NCBI GenBank assembly: GCA_050874585.1
Contig: JBNMKZ010000021.1
Location: 1 to 37,804 of the forward strand
Direction of reading: 5' to 3'
Source of the DNA: UBA1067 sp050874585
GTDB taxonomy: Bacteria > Verrucomicrobiota > Kiritimatiellia > RFP12 > UBA1067
DNA: 37,804 bases
Shown here: piece after piece, positions 17,201-25,617 of the stretch
How the letters are laid out: the number at the start of each line of letters is the position of its first letter
Position numbering within the stretch: position 1 is the first letter of the stretch
Program-made: the position numbers and the translations under genes
The notes under the pieces: model-generated
The model's database searches: none
Told to the model about the DNA's origin: nothing
The model's input: only the letters and a program-made list of their open reading frames with translations

Positions 17201-20200
17201 CCGGAACCTGGGCGACGGAGAGCACGGGGTCGTCCACGAATGAAACGACTTCGGCGACGAATGGTACGAGCGGGGTCGTTTGGAACAACGACGGCATGGA
17301 TGGTACGGTCTCCGATGCCTTCCTCGACTATGATAACGACGGTCTCCTGAACTGGCAGGAGTACATGGTCGGTGCGATGCGTTGCTGGCGCTACGACGAT
17401 ACCGTCTCGCGTTGGACGAGCAATGTCTTTGCCTTGGATGCAATTCCGAATGAGGCGGATGATGCGGATGCCTGGGGCGAGTTCTGGTACAAGCACCTGC
17501 TTGACGAGCAGAATGAGGCGGGCGAATTCAATCCGCAGATGTGCAGCGGTACGTTCGATGCGCGCAACTACTTCTCGCTCTGCACGAACGCGTGGGACCA
17601 GACTGCCGCCGGTCGCTACTATCTGTTCAAGGATGGTGTCTACCACGACCTGCGGAATCCGCCGGCCGACAAGTATTGGGTCGAGGTCAACGGCCAGATG
17701 GTGCACTTCAACCGCTTCACCTACAAGGTCCAGATGACGACGGACTGGGGTATGCTCCCGCCGGCGTTCGTGGGTCTTGCGTCGATGTATCCGACGAAGT
17801 ACATCACATGCGACCCGAAGAAGTCCGATACGGATGGCGACGGCATGGACGACTACTACGAACTCTTCCATGGTATGAACCCATTGCTGGGCATGGAAGG
17901 GGTTGCGGGGGATGGTGATGGTCTGCGCGACCTTGTGTTCGAGGCCTACATTCGTCCGCCGGAAGTCCCTGTCATTCGCACTTGGAGTGCCACGGACAAC
18001 TACTGGCTGAATGCGGATACGCCGCATCGCCCCTATCGCTTCAAGGATGTTGGCAATTCGCCAGTTGGTGGCGGGACCATTTGGGACTTTGAGGCGTTCC
18101 CGTGGTTGGGCGGTCTTGCGGCTGCTGACCCGGATGGCGACAACATCCGCAACCAGCAGGAGGCGATTATGCCGCGTGTTCAGGCGGTCTCCAGTTACCT
18201 GCACACGGATCCGACACCGTTGTGGATGACGGATACGAGCTATGCGGGTAGCCTGACGGCGCGCTACTATATGCCGGCCGATACGGCCGTGACGCAGTTC
18301 GGTAGTGAATCTGGTACATTCACCTATCAGGGTAAGATCTATTATTTCAAGGATTTCCCTGGTCTCTCATACAATGCGGATACAAAGATCGTGAGTGTCT
18401 CGATTCCCTCGGATAATAACTGGGGTGTGGGCACCAGTCCCTTCTTTAGCTTCGAAGAGAACGAGGGCTACGACTCGGATCACGACTACCTGAGCGACTA
18501 TGAGGAATCGCAGGGCCGGACGAAGGCGGCCTCCGATCCGCAGGATTCCGATAGCCCGGTGCGCCGTCAGGCGATGTGGTTCGGCGGAGCGGACGACCCA
18601 TCCTTCCTGCAGACGCATGCGCCGACGGATGAGGAAGTCCCTGCTGCCGAGTCCCGTTCGGAGACTCGCGAGAACTTCCTCTACTACACGGTCGAGTGCT
18701 GGGCGAAGCCCGATGCGGAGATGCTCACCGACTTGAGCCTCCACACCGTGGTCGAGCGGGTCGTTTGGAACGGTCCGTCGGGTCCGGCGGATGAGAAGTA
18801 TCTGCGCAAGAACTTCTTGATTGGCATCAAGAACGGCAACTGGTACACGAAGTACGATTCGGCCGGCACCGACAAGAAGCAGGCCGTTGAGATTACGCAG
18901 GGTCCGGCCGCGACAACGAACTGGACGCATGTGTGCGCGACATACGATGGCAAGGCCCTCAAGCTCTATGTCAATGGCACATGTGAAATGGGCTGGTCGA
19001 AGAACTCCAGCGCCATCCCCGAGCATGGCATCGCCATGATCACGATTGACGATTACGGCTTACTGGGCAGCGAGTATGTGCGGTACACCGCCAGTTCCTT
19101 CCTGGTCGGTGCCTCCGCGATGGACAAGGCCTCCATCTTCTTTGACTACGCCCAGCGCTTCCCGCTGGTGGAGAACCCGACGTTTAATGACTACGGGTAC
19201 TACTACAAGGGCTATGTTGACGAGGTCCGCATCTGGGACGGTGCCCGGAGCGCGGCGGATATCGAGGCCGACTACAAGAACCGGACGCGCTATACGTCCG
19301 ACCTGGTGCAGGCGAACCGAGTGTCCGTGTTCGAGTCCTGGTCCGAGGGTGGTACGCGAATCGATACGGAATCCGTTCAGCTGCCGCCCGAACTCAAGTA
19401 TCACTGGACCTTCGATCACCTGCCGGGTGCGAAGGATAAGGCGAACGTGATGCCGGTTCCGGCCGGCTTTGCGACGGCGGGTACGGTTACCGATGCGAAA
19501 GCGATCTGGGTGCGGCCCGACGGCTGGGTCTGCCCGTGGTGGGCGGATATCACGGTCCGTTCGACCGTCTACTCGGATGCCGCGTGGGTGCCGTGGATTA
19601 ACAACACGGTTTCGCACCTGCCGCGCTTCGACGGCACGACGCTGGACTCCATCTACTGGAGCACCAATTACGCGGGTGCGACCCCGGCAATCTTGGCGGG
19701 TAGCTCGAAGTTCACATTCCCGCGTTCGGCCGAAGTCTACAGCAAGTGGAAGCAGCTGCTGTATCAGGATCCCGATAGCCCCTACACGACGACGGGCACG
19801 CGCTGGGAAGCCATCATGGGCGACCAGGCGTTGGAGGCCGCGTATCGCTTCGCGCGGCGTGACCGCAATCTCATCGGCGAGGACCTCCTCCCGATGGGCG
19901 GGGCGTATGCGCGGCGCATCTCCCTCGACGAGGGCGGTATGTGGGATGATCAGGGCGCGGCGGATGCCTGGGCGCAGACGGGGGCAGATCGCAACAACCG
20001 CGGCATTCCCGACTGGTGGGTTGAGTATGCCCGCAGCAACTACCTCGAAGACCCGACCATGACGGTGGCTTGGGATACGATGGTGGACTACAACGGGATG
20101 AGCATCACGGCGTGGGAGGCCTATCGCCGCGACCTGGCGAAGGGTATGATTCCAAATGAGAGCGGGGAAGCGGAATATCACCCCGAGTATGCCGATACGC

Positions 20201-23200
20201 GCGACTTCGACCACGACGGGCTGCCCGACTGGTGGGAGGATATCTACGGCATCGACACGAACAGTGTGGATGACCAGTTCGCCGACCCCGATGGGGACGG
20301 TCTCTCGAACTACGTTGAGTACCTGATTAGCGAAGTCTTCCAGTTTGCCCAGTTGAGCCCGATTCACGCGAAGTCGGATGGGGCGTGCCCCGACTACTTC
20401 CGCCGCGTCGGCGACCTCTACTTCGGCGAGATCTTCACCGACTACGATCAGGTGGACGATGCGTGGGAGCGTAAGTATGCGACGGCGGCGGAGGATGGCG
20501 TCCTCTACGCCAACAGCTATGTCTACGATCCGCAGAAGGATAAGGATAATGATGGGTGGTCGAACTACGCCGAGGCGAAGGCGGGAACCGACCCGACGTG
20601 CGATGTCGCGCAGGGCATTGGCAACGGATACTTCACGCGTGAATATCCGATTCCGACGATTGCCGCGACCGTCGTCTACAATGGCACGAAAGTCATTCGT
20701 TCGCCCATCATCTTCGAGGCCTGGAGCCAGAAGACGGATCCGGAGATGACGAGTGCGCCTGACGCCATTTGGACGATGAATAGCGTCAATGCCAGCCAGA
20801 CCGATTTGGAACATACGCGGTATATTGGCGTGAACCCGAAGGTGGAGCGCACCTATCAGCTGGGTGCGGGATTGGTCATCCCGGGTTCAGTTAAGATCGC
20901 TTTCCGTGATATGGCGTATTGGTTAATTGATACAATTAATGGTGTTGAATGGCATTCTTATCGGGGTTCTGCTTCGACGGCACACTGGCGTAATCTTGGG
21001 TACGATGTTTGGGACAATGGAAAGGGTGTGATTTATGCCAATATCGGCCGGACTTTCAGTGATACTAGTGTGACGAATGAGATTCAGATTGGCACGATTG
21101 ACTACACATCCGGAAAGTTGACGATTGACTTTACGCACGAGCGATTGAATGGAGTTGGCTATGTCTATGAGAGTTACTACGATCTGTCACAGTATACGCG
21201 TGTCTACACCTATGAGCGGTTGCACCTTTCGAATTCCTATGTTCTTTTGACATGGCAGAATGAGAACAATGATGCGGATGCCAACGGCACGTATTATCTC
21301 ACGGATGCGGATACGAAGGGCACGGCGACCGACGATGAGACGGAAGCCACGGATACTACGCTTCCGACGCATCGCGGTTATGTCCGCGAGGGGCTGAACA
21401 AGTTCATCGCCTTCGCCGACCTGAATGGCGATGGTAAGTACACGCCCGGCGAGCCGTTTGGGTTTGTGGACAATGTGGATGTCGGTTGGGAGGGTGCCCG
21501 GTTTACGGTGGAACTCACCGAGACGCATCCCGTCTTCGCCCGCATGGACTTGACCACCGGCGACACGGATCGGACGTACTACTACGACAACAGCGGCATT
21601 TCGACGAACGAAATCGGTGTCTTGCTCGATACGACGACGCGCAAGCAGCGTATCCGCGTTGTCCGTACGGCCGTGGATGGCTATGGCCTGGGTGAGGATC
21701 TTGGGTCGAGCTACCTGAACATCAAGGGCCGTGTGGTGCTCGATAAGTACATCGACCTTGGCGTGCGCACCTACCTGCACGAGGGCGACTTCCTCGGGTC
21801 GGATGAGCTTGACCTTGACTGGTCGACCTTCGAGGACGAGGTCTACAACAACAGTGCCCTGAACATCTACGATGAGGACGGCAACTGGTTGCTGGATCCG
21901 ACGAACGTCACCTACCGCATCGTCGTGGGTGAGGGCACGACGGCCGCCTCGCAGACGAATCGCCTGTTCTTGTTGAACGTCGACCGCGTCTTTGATGCCG
22001 CCCAGTTGCGGACGGTTCCCGAGATGACGCGTTGCGCGGAGGAGGGCATCTACTACAATGCGCGTCCGACCTTCCGCTGGACGATGAACGGGTTCAACAC
22101 CTACACGGCCTTCCAGCTGCAGATTCTCACGTCGGATGGCGAGGAAGTCGTGTACGACTCGGGCATCCGCAAGGCCCCGAAGGTGAGCCGCGACGGGTCG
22201 TATGAATGGACGGCCGACTGTTCGTTCGGCGACCAGACGCCGCAGGGCAAGATCCTGTCGCGGACGGCGAACTACAAGTGCCGCGTGGCCATGTACAATG
22301 CGAAGTTCCGTCGCCCGGCGTGGTCGCCGCTGATGGCGTTCTCGGCCTCGGTCAATGCGGGGCGTGAGATGAATGACCATGGCTACTCGTCCATTGACGT
22401 GGTCGTGAAGTACGCCGGTCCGACGAATGTCCTCGATCGCATGTCCCAGCTGACGCAGACGAACGGCATCATCCGGGTCCAGGCGTTCCCGACGGCGGAC
22501 TTCTCGGGTGAGCCGATCGCCCAGACGTTCGTGACGAACGTGGTTGGCTCGTCCGTGACCGACATGACCCTGACCCAGCCCAATGCGCGCTTGACGGGCC
22601 TTCCGGCGAACGGTACGTACTACATCCGTGCGTTCATCGATTCGGATGGCGACTTCCAGCACGGTGCCTGGGAATCGTGGGGCGGCACATCCGAGGCGAT
22701 CGTCCTATCGATCTCCGACACGACGGCTCCATCCGTGACCGTCTACATTGAGGATGCCGATACGGATGGCGACTGGATTCCGGATGCCTACGAGTATGCG
22801 AAGGCCGGTTGGACGGGTTCGTGGGACTCGGTGAAGGACAAGATCCAGTCCGATGTCATGGAGGGTGGCAAGATCCTCTTTGATGTGGAGGCCTTCATCA
22901 GCAAGAAGAACGGTCTTTCGGCGGATCTCTCGGGTGTGCCCGTGACGATCTTCCAGAACGGTTCGTATGCGCGGATTCTCCTGGGCCTGACGGGCGGCAG
23001 CCTGACGACCGAGAACCTCATCGCGGCCGTTCGCAGCCAGGCGACGATGAGCGAGCTGAACATCACCTCGCTGACGCTCGACCCGGTTCAGAATTGCGTC
23101 GTCCTGACGTTCGACGCGGATGTCCAGCCATCTGTGGCGGGTCAGCTCGTGAGCCAGGTCTACGGGCTCTCCGTGGAAACGAAGCGCGTCACCGTGAAGG

Positions 23201-23361
23201 TCTACGAGAAGAAGACCCTCGCGGAAGCGGGCTGGTCGCTCGTGACGACCGTGCGCGGAGTTGAAATCGGCAAGGGTGCGCAGAGCGTTGAAGTTCCGCT
23301 CGACCCGACTCTCAACCTGACCAGCGGCTTCTACAAGGTGGAAGTCGTGGACGAGGACTGA
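11269..23361 (+). CDS. Giant secreted calcium-loop protein with LamG-like domain
   Basis: The protein is about 4,030 residues and not recognised as a whole. It has a signal peptide (1-26, ending SALA). Residues about 30-1250 are beta-rich Ig/Calx-beta-like repeats. From about 1265 to 3840 there are about 16 acidic loops of the thrombospondin type 3/dockerin kind, such as DSDNDGLTDMEE (1504), DSDGDGLPDGYE (1526), DTDGDGIPDGEE (about 1929) and DPDGDGLSNYVE (about 3006). A LamG/concanavalin-like domain sits at about 2472-2680 (YTVECWAKPD, TNWTHVCATYDG, YVDEVRIWDGARS). An FN3-like stretch (about 3590-3690) and a beta-rich C-terminus follow. No anchor motif is visible. LamG-type folds often bind glycans, and the loops suggest calcium-stabilised rigid rods, so a large extracellular adhesin or stalk is plausible but unproven. 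Confidence 0.87.
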   Translation: MGKMNMIKKFLATFTMATFAAVSALAEADLRSIDAVDDKTISVVYPNDTNSLKAGQPLYILVRLLNQDYAATIAGGTPHPWYFKPHTAGSADLAAAINRPMLALSIGGKRCYAEYSETGPNGELSGLNREADSSGRFGYHTDLYFKHTVEPGELGLPVKLLGKDGKIGDGTYEILMVNVNTGDESYNVWDLTNDSSSPRLATLRFVSESSLPGSVSYPSKPHSDGPHATQDLVSEGIYVQTIDFDSTYDDEEANVWREVYPGLSSVVLNTPRLEGTGPATVYVWSENEDVFTPVGDGRVQIDGKWVLPVEIGTGDSTVSFRMRGGTAAEGTTCKIYMSSSTSEGRTDVGDVLENSAVSRTVRMHAAPTPTVSFRLNGEADRAIVTCPTNYYDSVGQLTVRLEPAVEHDVWVDITADLRNTGDLSAIYGATLLGISENDGGDAYEDRITRVKIPANTSVVNLYLYSLGWTSETGSSKKGIVFKPGAVYSNEAGTTVDTEVSASTGGCSLMVNRIAPVIVDVEPGLTGAATAVGGASTRFLVTMRDCFRNITDTADGYTFYWTSSDGEDLQPSENAVEEDGVFTLFQTFYTAGTKTITLYAVHPNNNAKSASVSFDLEVGKAKQISAAFPGDQPWRIAEGGTLPIAFTLEGGTASVVTYAFLEPANAETAAAVDLTSAPFASGVAIEKGTSTASFQPDIKFLDGTQPCEFTVKLSRTRDAYSQVAGFENSTLFITVTNVLPRVTSVTAGGMPVTDGATLSRSVPKGVETAFRLTASDVTADLDAADLNAFKVKWVIYDGVETPYETTGNPNGQIVKHVFRNDTIGGEGALVQVYLKDKDTADYSAIPDFTFRVPVSQTPRVTLAYASDADTGVWQETERNDHGIAVGLSAAATEDLTVSVRVTRSDDGGYVKFKTRTGAIEVDPTNEDWYNVRFPVGTTRQTLTVTEMDGTDDSASGIDIEALVTTATDSGYGKLWSEYYEAANPIAPRVLNVAPVGVTTPSDGTTNTSVKAYSPYYVDYKVNSDVKADLAAGITVTLTADGDEIDSVTGVTDTTKHRFANPVRFTTPGLKTVLVTFTDKDGNSSVSTIYYDVMQTKTVIVAAHGPAAERASANRHSDRYARAKGLGAGRVDGESQTPQSAQKWNSTFSVAVTESSLAMTAEGYQVRSPANTTVDKDGTYPLVAAPYKYADDDKNGKAGFDSFFYAWVCNNSATYDGLNLTTDIMIGPALTKAFSIPLQGYEEDKKAYDTQYWEAVFSREWLASDNCGDINGDGIPDSYVAQYGMGVLNKSDLSLEGDDLENISSYNEDADYFPSTDTAGDASFIPGLSNTWVTAGTPFEARFEIRGWYAKGGEASMALNDAPQQAGLSIASEVNFTDPAEDETSTLSPIEWWAFTNYCARIGRDVTDTTIWAGGSDAQAWSPERPTNPTKADTDGDDFPDGYEYYIWYRAHVGYSEGGAYKKLEGRRYRPEDPMHPEIITSETIASLYDPRHDLSGKPSPGLTTDSDNDGLTDMEELVLGTNPFDFDSDGDGLPDGYELVLSKTDPLMVSSESSGGVSDGDANLDGDAMAFAPLTLPRLAFVSTNAYDVSSRVVAGETELVTNAYTVVTNSWFGDSAWALFTEDGTGKDAKVCYFVNGADGKRYLTLKPVSVKVDKDTKTAALKEAATVYETWSTNVIKKIKYYSSGATPVDLAEGTALQYEKPLESEPERFYPAFAYSSETNLVAGIRCGVDDITNLMERVVPVIDSASVAFIHFGTYQKLGYNPLTAVHWNLPDPWTSVNTKPFTNYDEYMLMTFLYRQGLISDQSLVATTKTKMTAIWQKYTTDPLLADSDADGTPDGWELYTIYGPDAAPAGLTFNGTVGSLTALLPDLQANGQDPDKDDLTFAEEFAGIYSSALYPESEYCSTITLTEAQQKWRNKLWPTDPWNADTDGDGIPDGEEGKHFIYGTEGVAGGGLNPLSWDTDGDGLPDPWELEFAGTWATESTGSSTNETTSATNGTSGVVWNNDGMDGTVSDAFLDYDNDGLLNWQEYMVGAMRCWRYDDTVSRWTSNVFALDAIPNEADDADAWGEFWYKHLLDEQNEAGEFNPQMCSGTFDARNYFSLCTNAWDQTAAGRYYLFKDGVYHDLRNPPADKYWVEVNGQMVHFNRFTYKVQMTTDWGMLPPAFVGLASMYPTKYITCDPKKSDTDGDGMDDYYELFHGMNPLLGMEGVAGDGDGLRDLVFEAYIRPPEVPVIRTWSATDNYWLNADTPHRPYRFKDVGNSPVGGGTIWDFEAFPWLGGLAAADPDGDNIRNQQEAIMPRVQAVSSYLHTDPTPLWMTDTSYAGSLTARYYMPADTAVTQFGSESGTFTYQGKIYYFKDFPGLSYNADTKIVSVSIPSDNNWGVGTSPFFSFEENEGYDSDHDYLSDYEESQGRTKAASDPQDSDSPVRRQAMWFGGADDPSFLQTHAPTDEEVPAAESRSETRENFLYYTVECWAKPDAEMLTDLSLHTVVERVVWNGPSGPADEKYLRKNFLIGIKNGNWYTKYDSAGTDKKQAVEITQGPAATTNWTHVCATYDGKALKLYVNGTCEMGWSKNSSAIPEHGIAMITIDDYGLLGSEYVRYTASSFLVGASAMDKASIFFDYAQRFPLVENPTFNDYGYYYKGYVDEVRIWDGARSAADIEADYKNRTRYTSDLVQANRVSVFESWSEGGTRIDTESVQLPPELKYHWTFDHLPGAKDKANVMPVPAGFATAGTVTDAKAIWVRPDGWVCPWWADITVRSTVYSDAAWVPWINNTVSHLPRFDGTTLDSIYWSTNYAGATPAILAGSSKFTFPRSAEVYSKWKQLLYQDPDSPYTTTGTRWEAIMGDQALEAAYRFARRDRNLIGEDLLPMGGAYARRISLDEGGMWDDQGAADAWAQTGADRNNRGIPDWWVEYARSNYLEDPTMTVAWDTMVDYNGMSITAWEAYRRDLAKGMIPNESGEAEYHPEYADTRDFDHDGLPDWWEDIYGIDTNSVDDQFADPDGDGLSNYVEYLISEVFQFAQLSPIHAKSDGACPDYFRRVGDLYFGEIFTDYDQVDDAWERKYATAAEDGVLYANSYVYDPQKDKDNDGWSNYAEAKAGTDPTCDVAQGIGNGYFTREYPIPTIAATVVYNGTKVIRSPIIFEAWSQKTDPEMTSAPDAIWTMNSVNASQTDLEHTRYIGVNPKVERTYQLGAGLVIPGSVKIAFRDMAYWLIDTINGVEWHSYRGSASTAHWRNLGYDVWDNGKGVIYANIGRTFSDTSVTNEIQIGTIDYTSGKLTIDFTHERLNGVGYVYESYYDLSQYTRVYTYERLHLSNSYVLLTWQNENNDADANGTYYLTDADTKGTATDDETEATDTTLPTHRGYVREGLNKFIAFADLNGDGKYTPGEPFGFVDNVDVGWEGARFTVELTETHPVFARMDLTTGDTDRTYYYDNSGISTNEIGVLLDTTTRKQRIRVVRTAVDGYGLGEDLGSSYLNIKGRVVLDKYIDLGVRTYLHEGDFLGSDELDLDWSTFEDEVYNNSALNIYDEDGNWLLDPTNVTYRIVVGEGTTAASQTNRLFLLNVDRVFDAAQLRTVPEMTRCAEEGIYYNARPTFRWTMNGFNTYTAFQLQILTSDGEEVVYDSGIRKAPKVSRDGSYEWTADCSFGDQTPQGKILSRTANYKCRVAMYNAKFRRPAWSPLMAFSASVNAGREMNDHGYSSIDVVVKYAGPTNVLDRMSQLTQTNGIIRVQAFPTADFSGEPIAQTFVTNVVGSSVTDMTLTQPNARLTGLPANGTYYIRAFIDSDGDFQHGAWESWGGTSEAIVLSISDTTAPSVTVYIEDADTDGDWIPDAYEYAKAGWTGSWDSVKDKIQSDVMEGGKILFDVEAFISKKNGLSADLSGVPVTIFQNGSYARILLGLTGGSLTTENLIAAVRSQATMSELNITSLTLDPVQNCVVLTFDADVQPSVAGQLVSQVYGLSVETKRVTVKVYEKKTLAEAGWSLVTTVRGVEIGKGAQSVEVPLDPTLNLTSGFYKVEVVDED

Positions 23362-23409
23362 GGTCGGACGAGGTCTGGGCGTTCTCAAAAGGGAAAAAAG
23401 AAGGATACG

Positions 23410-24549
23410 ATGAAGAAGGAAATCAGGAAGGTTCTCGTGGTCAACTCGGGTTCGAGTTCGCTGAAGTATCAGCTCTTCGACATGAAGACTGAGACGCGGC
23501 TTGCGAAAGGGCTTGTCGAGCGAATCGGTGCGGGTGGCCCGGCCAACCATGCTGAGGCACTCAAGAAGGTCGTTGCCGACTTGGGCAATCCGACGGATAT
23601 TGATGCCATCGGCCATCGTATTCTTCACGGCGGCGAGGTCTTCAAGGACTCGGTTCTGCTGAACAAGGCGAATATGGCGAAGGCCAAGAAGCTCGTCAAG
23701 TTCGGCCCGCTGCACATGCCGGCCAATCTTGGGGGCGTTGAGGCCTGCGAGAAGATCTTCAAGGGCGTTCCGAACGTCGGTGTCTTTGACACGGCCTTTC
23801 ATCAGACGATGCCCGACTGCGTGGCGATGTATGCGATTGACCCGAAGTACTACAAGAAGTACGGCATCCGCAAGTATGGTTTCCATGGGACGTCGCACAA
23901 GTTCATCACCCAGGCGGCGGCCGAGTACCTCGGCAAGCCCGTCTCGAAGGTGAACCTCGTCACCTGCCATCTCGGCAACGGTTCGTCGCTCGCGGCAATC
24001 AAGAACGGTGAGGTCGTCGACACGACGATGGGCCTGACGCCGTTGGCGGGGCTTGTGATGGGGACGCGGTGCGGCGATATTGATGCGGCGGCGGTTCTGT
24101 CGATTATGGAGGCCGAGAAGCTCTCGCCGGCTGAGATGGACACGATCCTGAACAAGAAGTCCGGCCTGCAGGCGATTTCGGGTGTCGCCGGCGGCGACTG
24201 CCGTGACATTTGCGCCCGTGCGGACAAGGGCGATCAGCGGGCGGAACTGGCGCTGGAGATGCTCGCCTATCGCACGGCCCTCTACATCGGAGCCTACAAC
24301 ACCGTCATTGGTGGGGCGGATGCGATTATCATGACCGGCGGCATCGGCGAGAACTCGTCCGAGGCCCGTGCGCGGATCATCAGCCGCCTCGGTGCGCTCG
24401 GCATCAAGCTGGATCGCCGCGCCAATGCGAAGTCCCATGGCGTGACGGCCGTTCTCTCGGCCAAGGGGTCAAAGATCCCCGTCGTTGTCTTGCCGACGAA
24501 TGAGGAACTCATGATTGCGCGGGATACCGTGCGCGTCCTCAGCAAGTAA
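23410..24549 (+). CDS. ackA: Acetate kinase
   Basis: The enzyme interconverts acetyl phosphate plus ADP with acetate plus ATP in the cytoplasm. ASKHA-family landmarks are all present: NSGSSSLKYQ at the N-terminus, DTAFHQTMP, FHGTSHKFIT, HLGNGSSLAAIKNG, DTTMGLTPLAGLVMG and TGGIGENS. At 379 residues it is about 20 shorter than the usual 400; the loss falls after GLVERIG, where the N-terminal hairpin of typical enzymes is shortened, and no catalytic motif is missing. Start ATG 23410 follows AAGGA at 23401-23405. It lies 48 nt after giant gene 2 with no clear promoter between. The next gene is pta, the usual partner, which supports acetate-forming fermentation or reversible acetate use. Confidence 0.96.
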   Translation: MKKEIRKVLVVNSGSSSLKYQLFDMKTETRLAKGLVERIGAGGPANHAEALKKVVADLGNPTDIDAIGHRILHGGEVFKDSVLLNKANMAKAKKLVKFGPLHMPANLGGVEACEKIFKGVPNVGVFDTAFHQTMPDCVAMYAIDPKYYKKYGIRKYGFHGTSHKFITQAAAEYLGKPVSKVNLVTCHLGNGSSLAAIKNGEVVDTTMGLTPLAGLVMGTRCGDIDAAAVLSIMEAEKLSPAEMDTILNKKSGLQAISGVAGGDCRDICARADKGDQRAELALEMLAYRTALYIGAYNTVIGGADAIIMTGGIGENSSEARARIISRLGALGIKLDRRANAKSHGVTAVLSAKGSKIPVVVLPTNEELMIARDTVRVLSK

Positions 24550-24564
24550 AAGGAAAGATTGGAA

Positions 24565-25605
24565 ATGAGTGCCATTGGTAACATTATTGCGCGTGCGTCA
24601 AAACTGAACGGAACGGTTGTCCTGCCGGAAGGCATGGATCCGCGTGTCATTACGGCGGCTTGTGCCTGTGTGGATCGGCACATCTGCACGCCCATCGTGC
24701 TGGGAACGGCCGAGGAGATTGCGTCCGCCGAGGAAAAGGCGGGGCTTCACCTCGCCGACCGCGCCATCCAGGCGATTGACTACACGAAGGGTGATGCGGA
24801 ACTTGAAGCGGCCTATCTGGAGGCCTGGAATGCGAAGGAGTCGCGCAAGCCGGCTGAGAAGCAGAAAATCATCGATTTGGCTGGTGCGCAGAAGACCTTG
24901 CGGACGAAGCGCATCTACTTCGGCGGCATGATGGTGAAACTTGGGCGCGTCAACGGTCTCGTGGCCGGGTCGATTGCCTCGACGGGCGATATGCTCCGTG
25001 CGGCTTTCCACACGCTGGGCACGCAGAAGGGCGTGAAGACGGCGAGCTCTTGCTTTTTGCTGGATCTCAAGAATCCGACGCCTTCGGGCGATTCGGTGCT
25101 GGCCTTCGGTGACTGTGCCGTGATTCCCAATCCGTCGGCCGAGCAGCTGGTGGATATTGGCTTGGCGACGGCTCAGACGTATCGCGAATTGACGGGCAAC
25201 GAGCCACGTGTGGCCTACCTTAGCTTCTCGACGAAGGGGAGCGCGGCGGGTGAACTCGTTGAGAAGGTCCAGAAGGCCGTCGAGTTGGCGAAGCCCCGGT
25301 TTGCCGAGAAGGGCATCCCCATGGACGGCGAACTCCAGTTTGACGCGGCGATTGCACCGGCTGTCGGGCGGCTGAAAAATCCCGACGGCACCATTCAGGG
25401 CAATGCCAATGTCTTCATCTTCCCCGACCTTCAGGCGGGCAACATCGGCTATAAGATTGCGCAGCGTCTCGGTGGTGCGACGGCGATTGGCCCGAACCTC
25501 CAGGGCCTTGCGAAGGCGATGAACGACCTCTCGCGTGGGTGCTATGCGGAAGATATCGTTGGCACGATTTGCGTGACGCTTCTCCAGAGCGTGACAAAAA
25601 GGTAA
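24565..25605 (+). CDS. pta: Phosphate acetyltransferase
   Basis: The enzyme transfers acetyl between CoA and phosphate, giving acetyl phosphate for acetate kinase. The 346-residue length fits the short PTA_PTB-type enzyme without the N-terminal regulatory domains of E. coli Pta. Signature stretches are LSFSTKGSA, the C-terminal FPDLQAGNIGYKIAQ, and IGPNLQGLAKAMNDLSRGC. Start ATG 24565 is preferred, with AGGAAAG 8-10 nt upstream; a TTG six bases earlier is possible. It lies 15 nt after ackA and 12 nt before the isomerase gene, so this looks like one operon. Confidence 0.95.
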   Translation: MSAIGNIIARASKLNGTVVLPEGMDPRVITAACACVDRHICTPIVLGTAEEIASAEEKAGLHLADRAIQAIDYTKGDAELEAAYLEAWNAKESRKPAEKQKIIDLAGAQKTLRTKRIYFGGMMVKLGRVNGLVAGSIASTGDMLRAAFHTLGTQKGVKTASSCFLLDLKNPTPSGDSVLAFGDCAVIPNPSAEQLVDIGLATAQTYRELTGNEPRVAYLSFSTKGSAAGELVEKVQKAVELAKPRFAEKGIPMDGELQFDAAIAPAVGRLKNPDGTIQGNANVFIFPDLQAGNIGYKIAQRLGGATAIGPNLQGLAKAMNDLSRGCYAEDIVGTICVTLLQSVTKR

Positions 25606-25617
25606 GGAACAAGGCGA

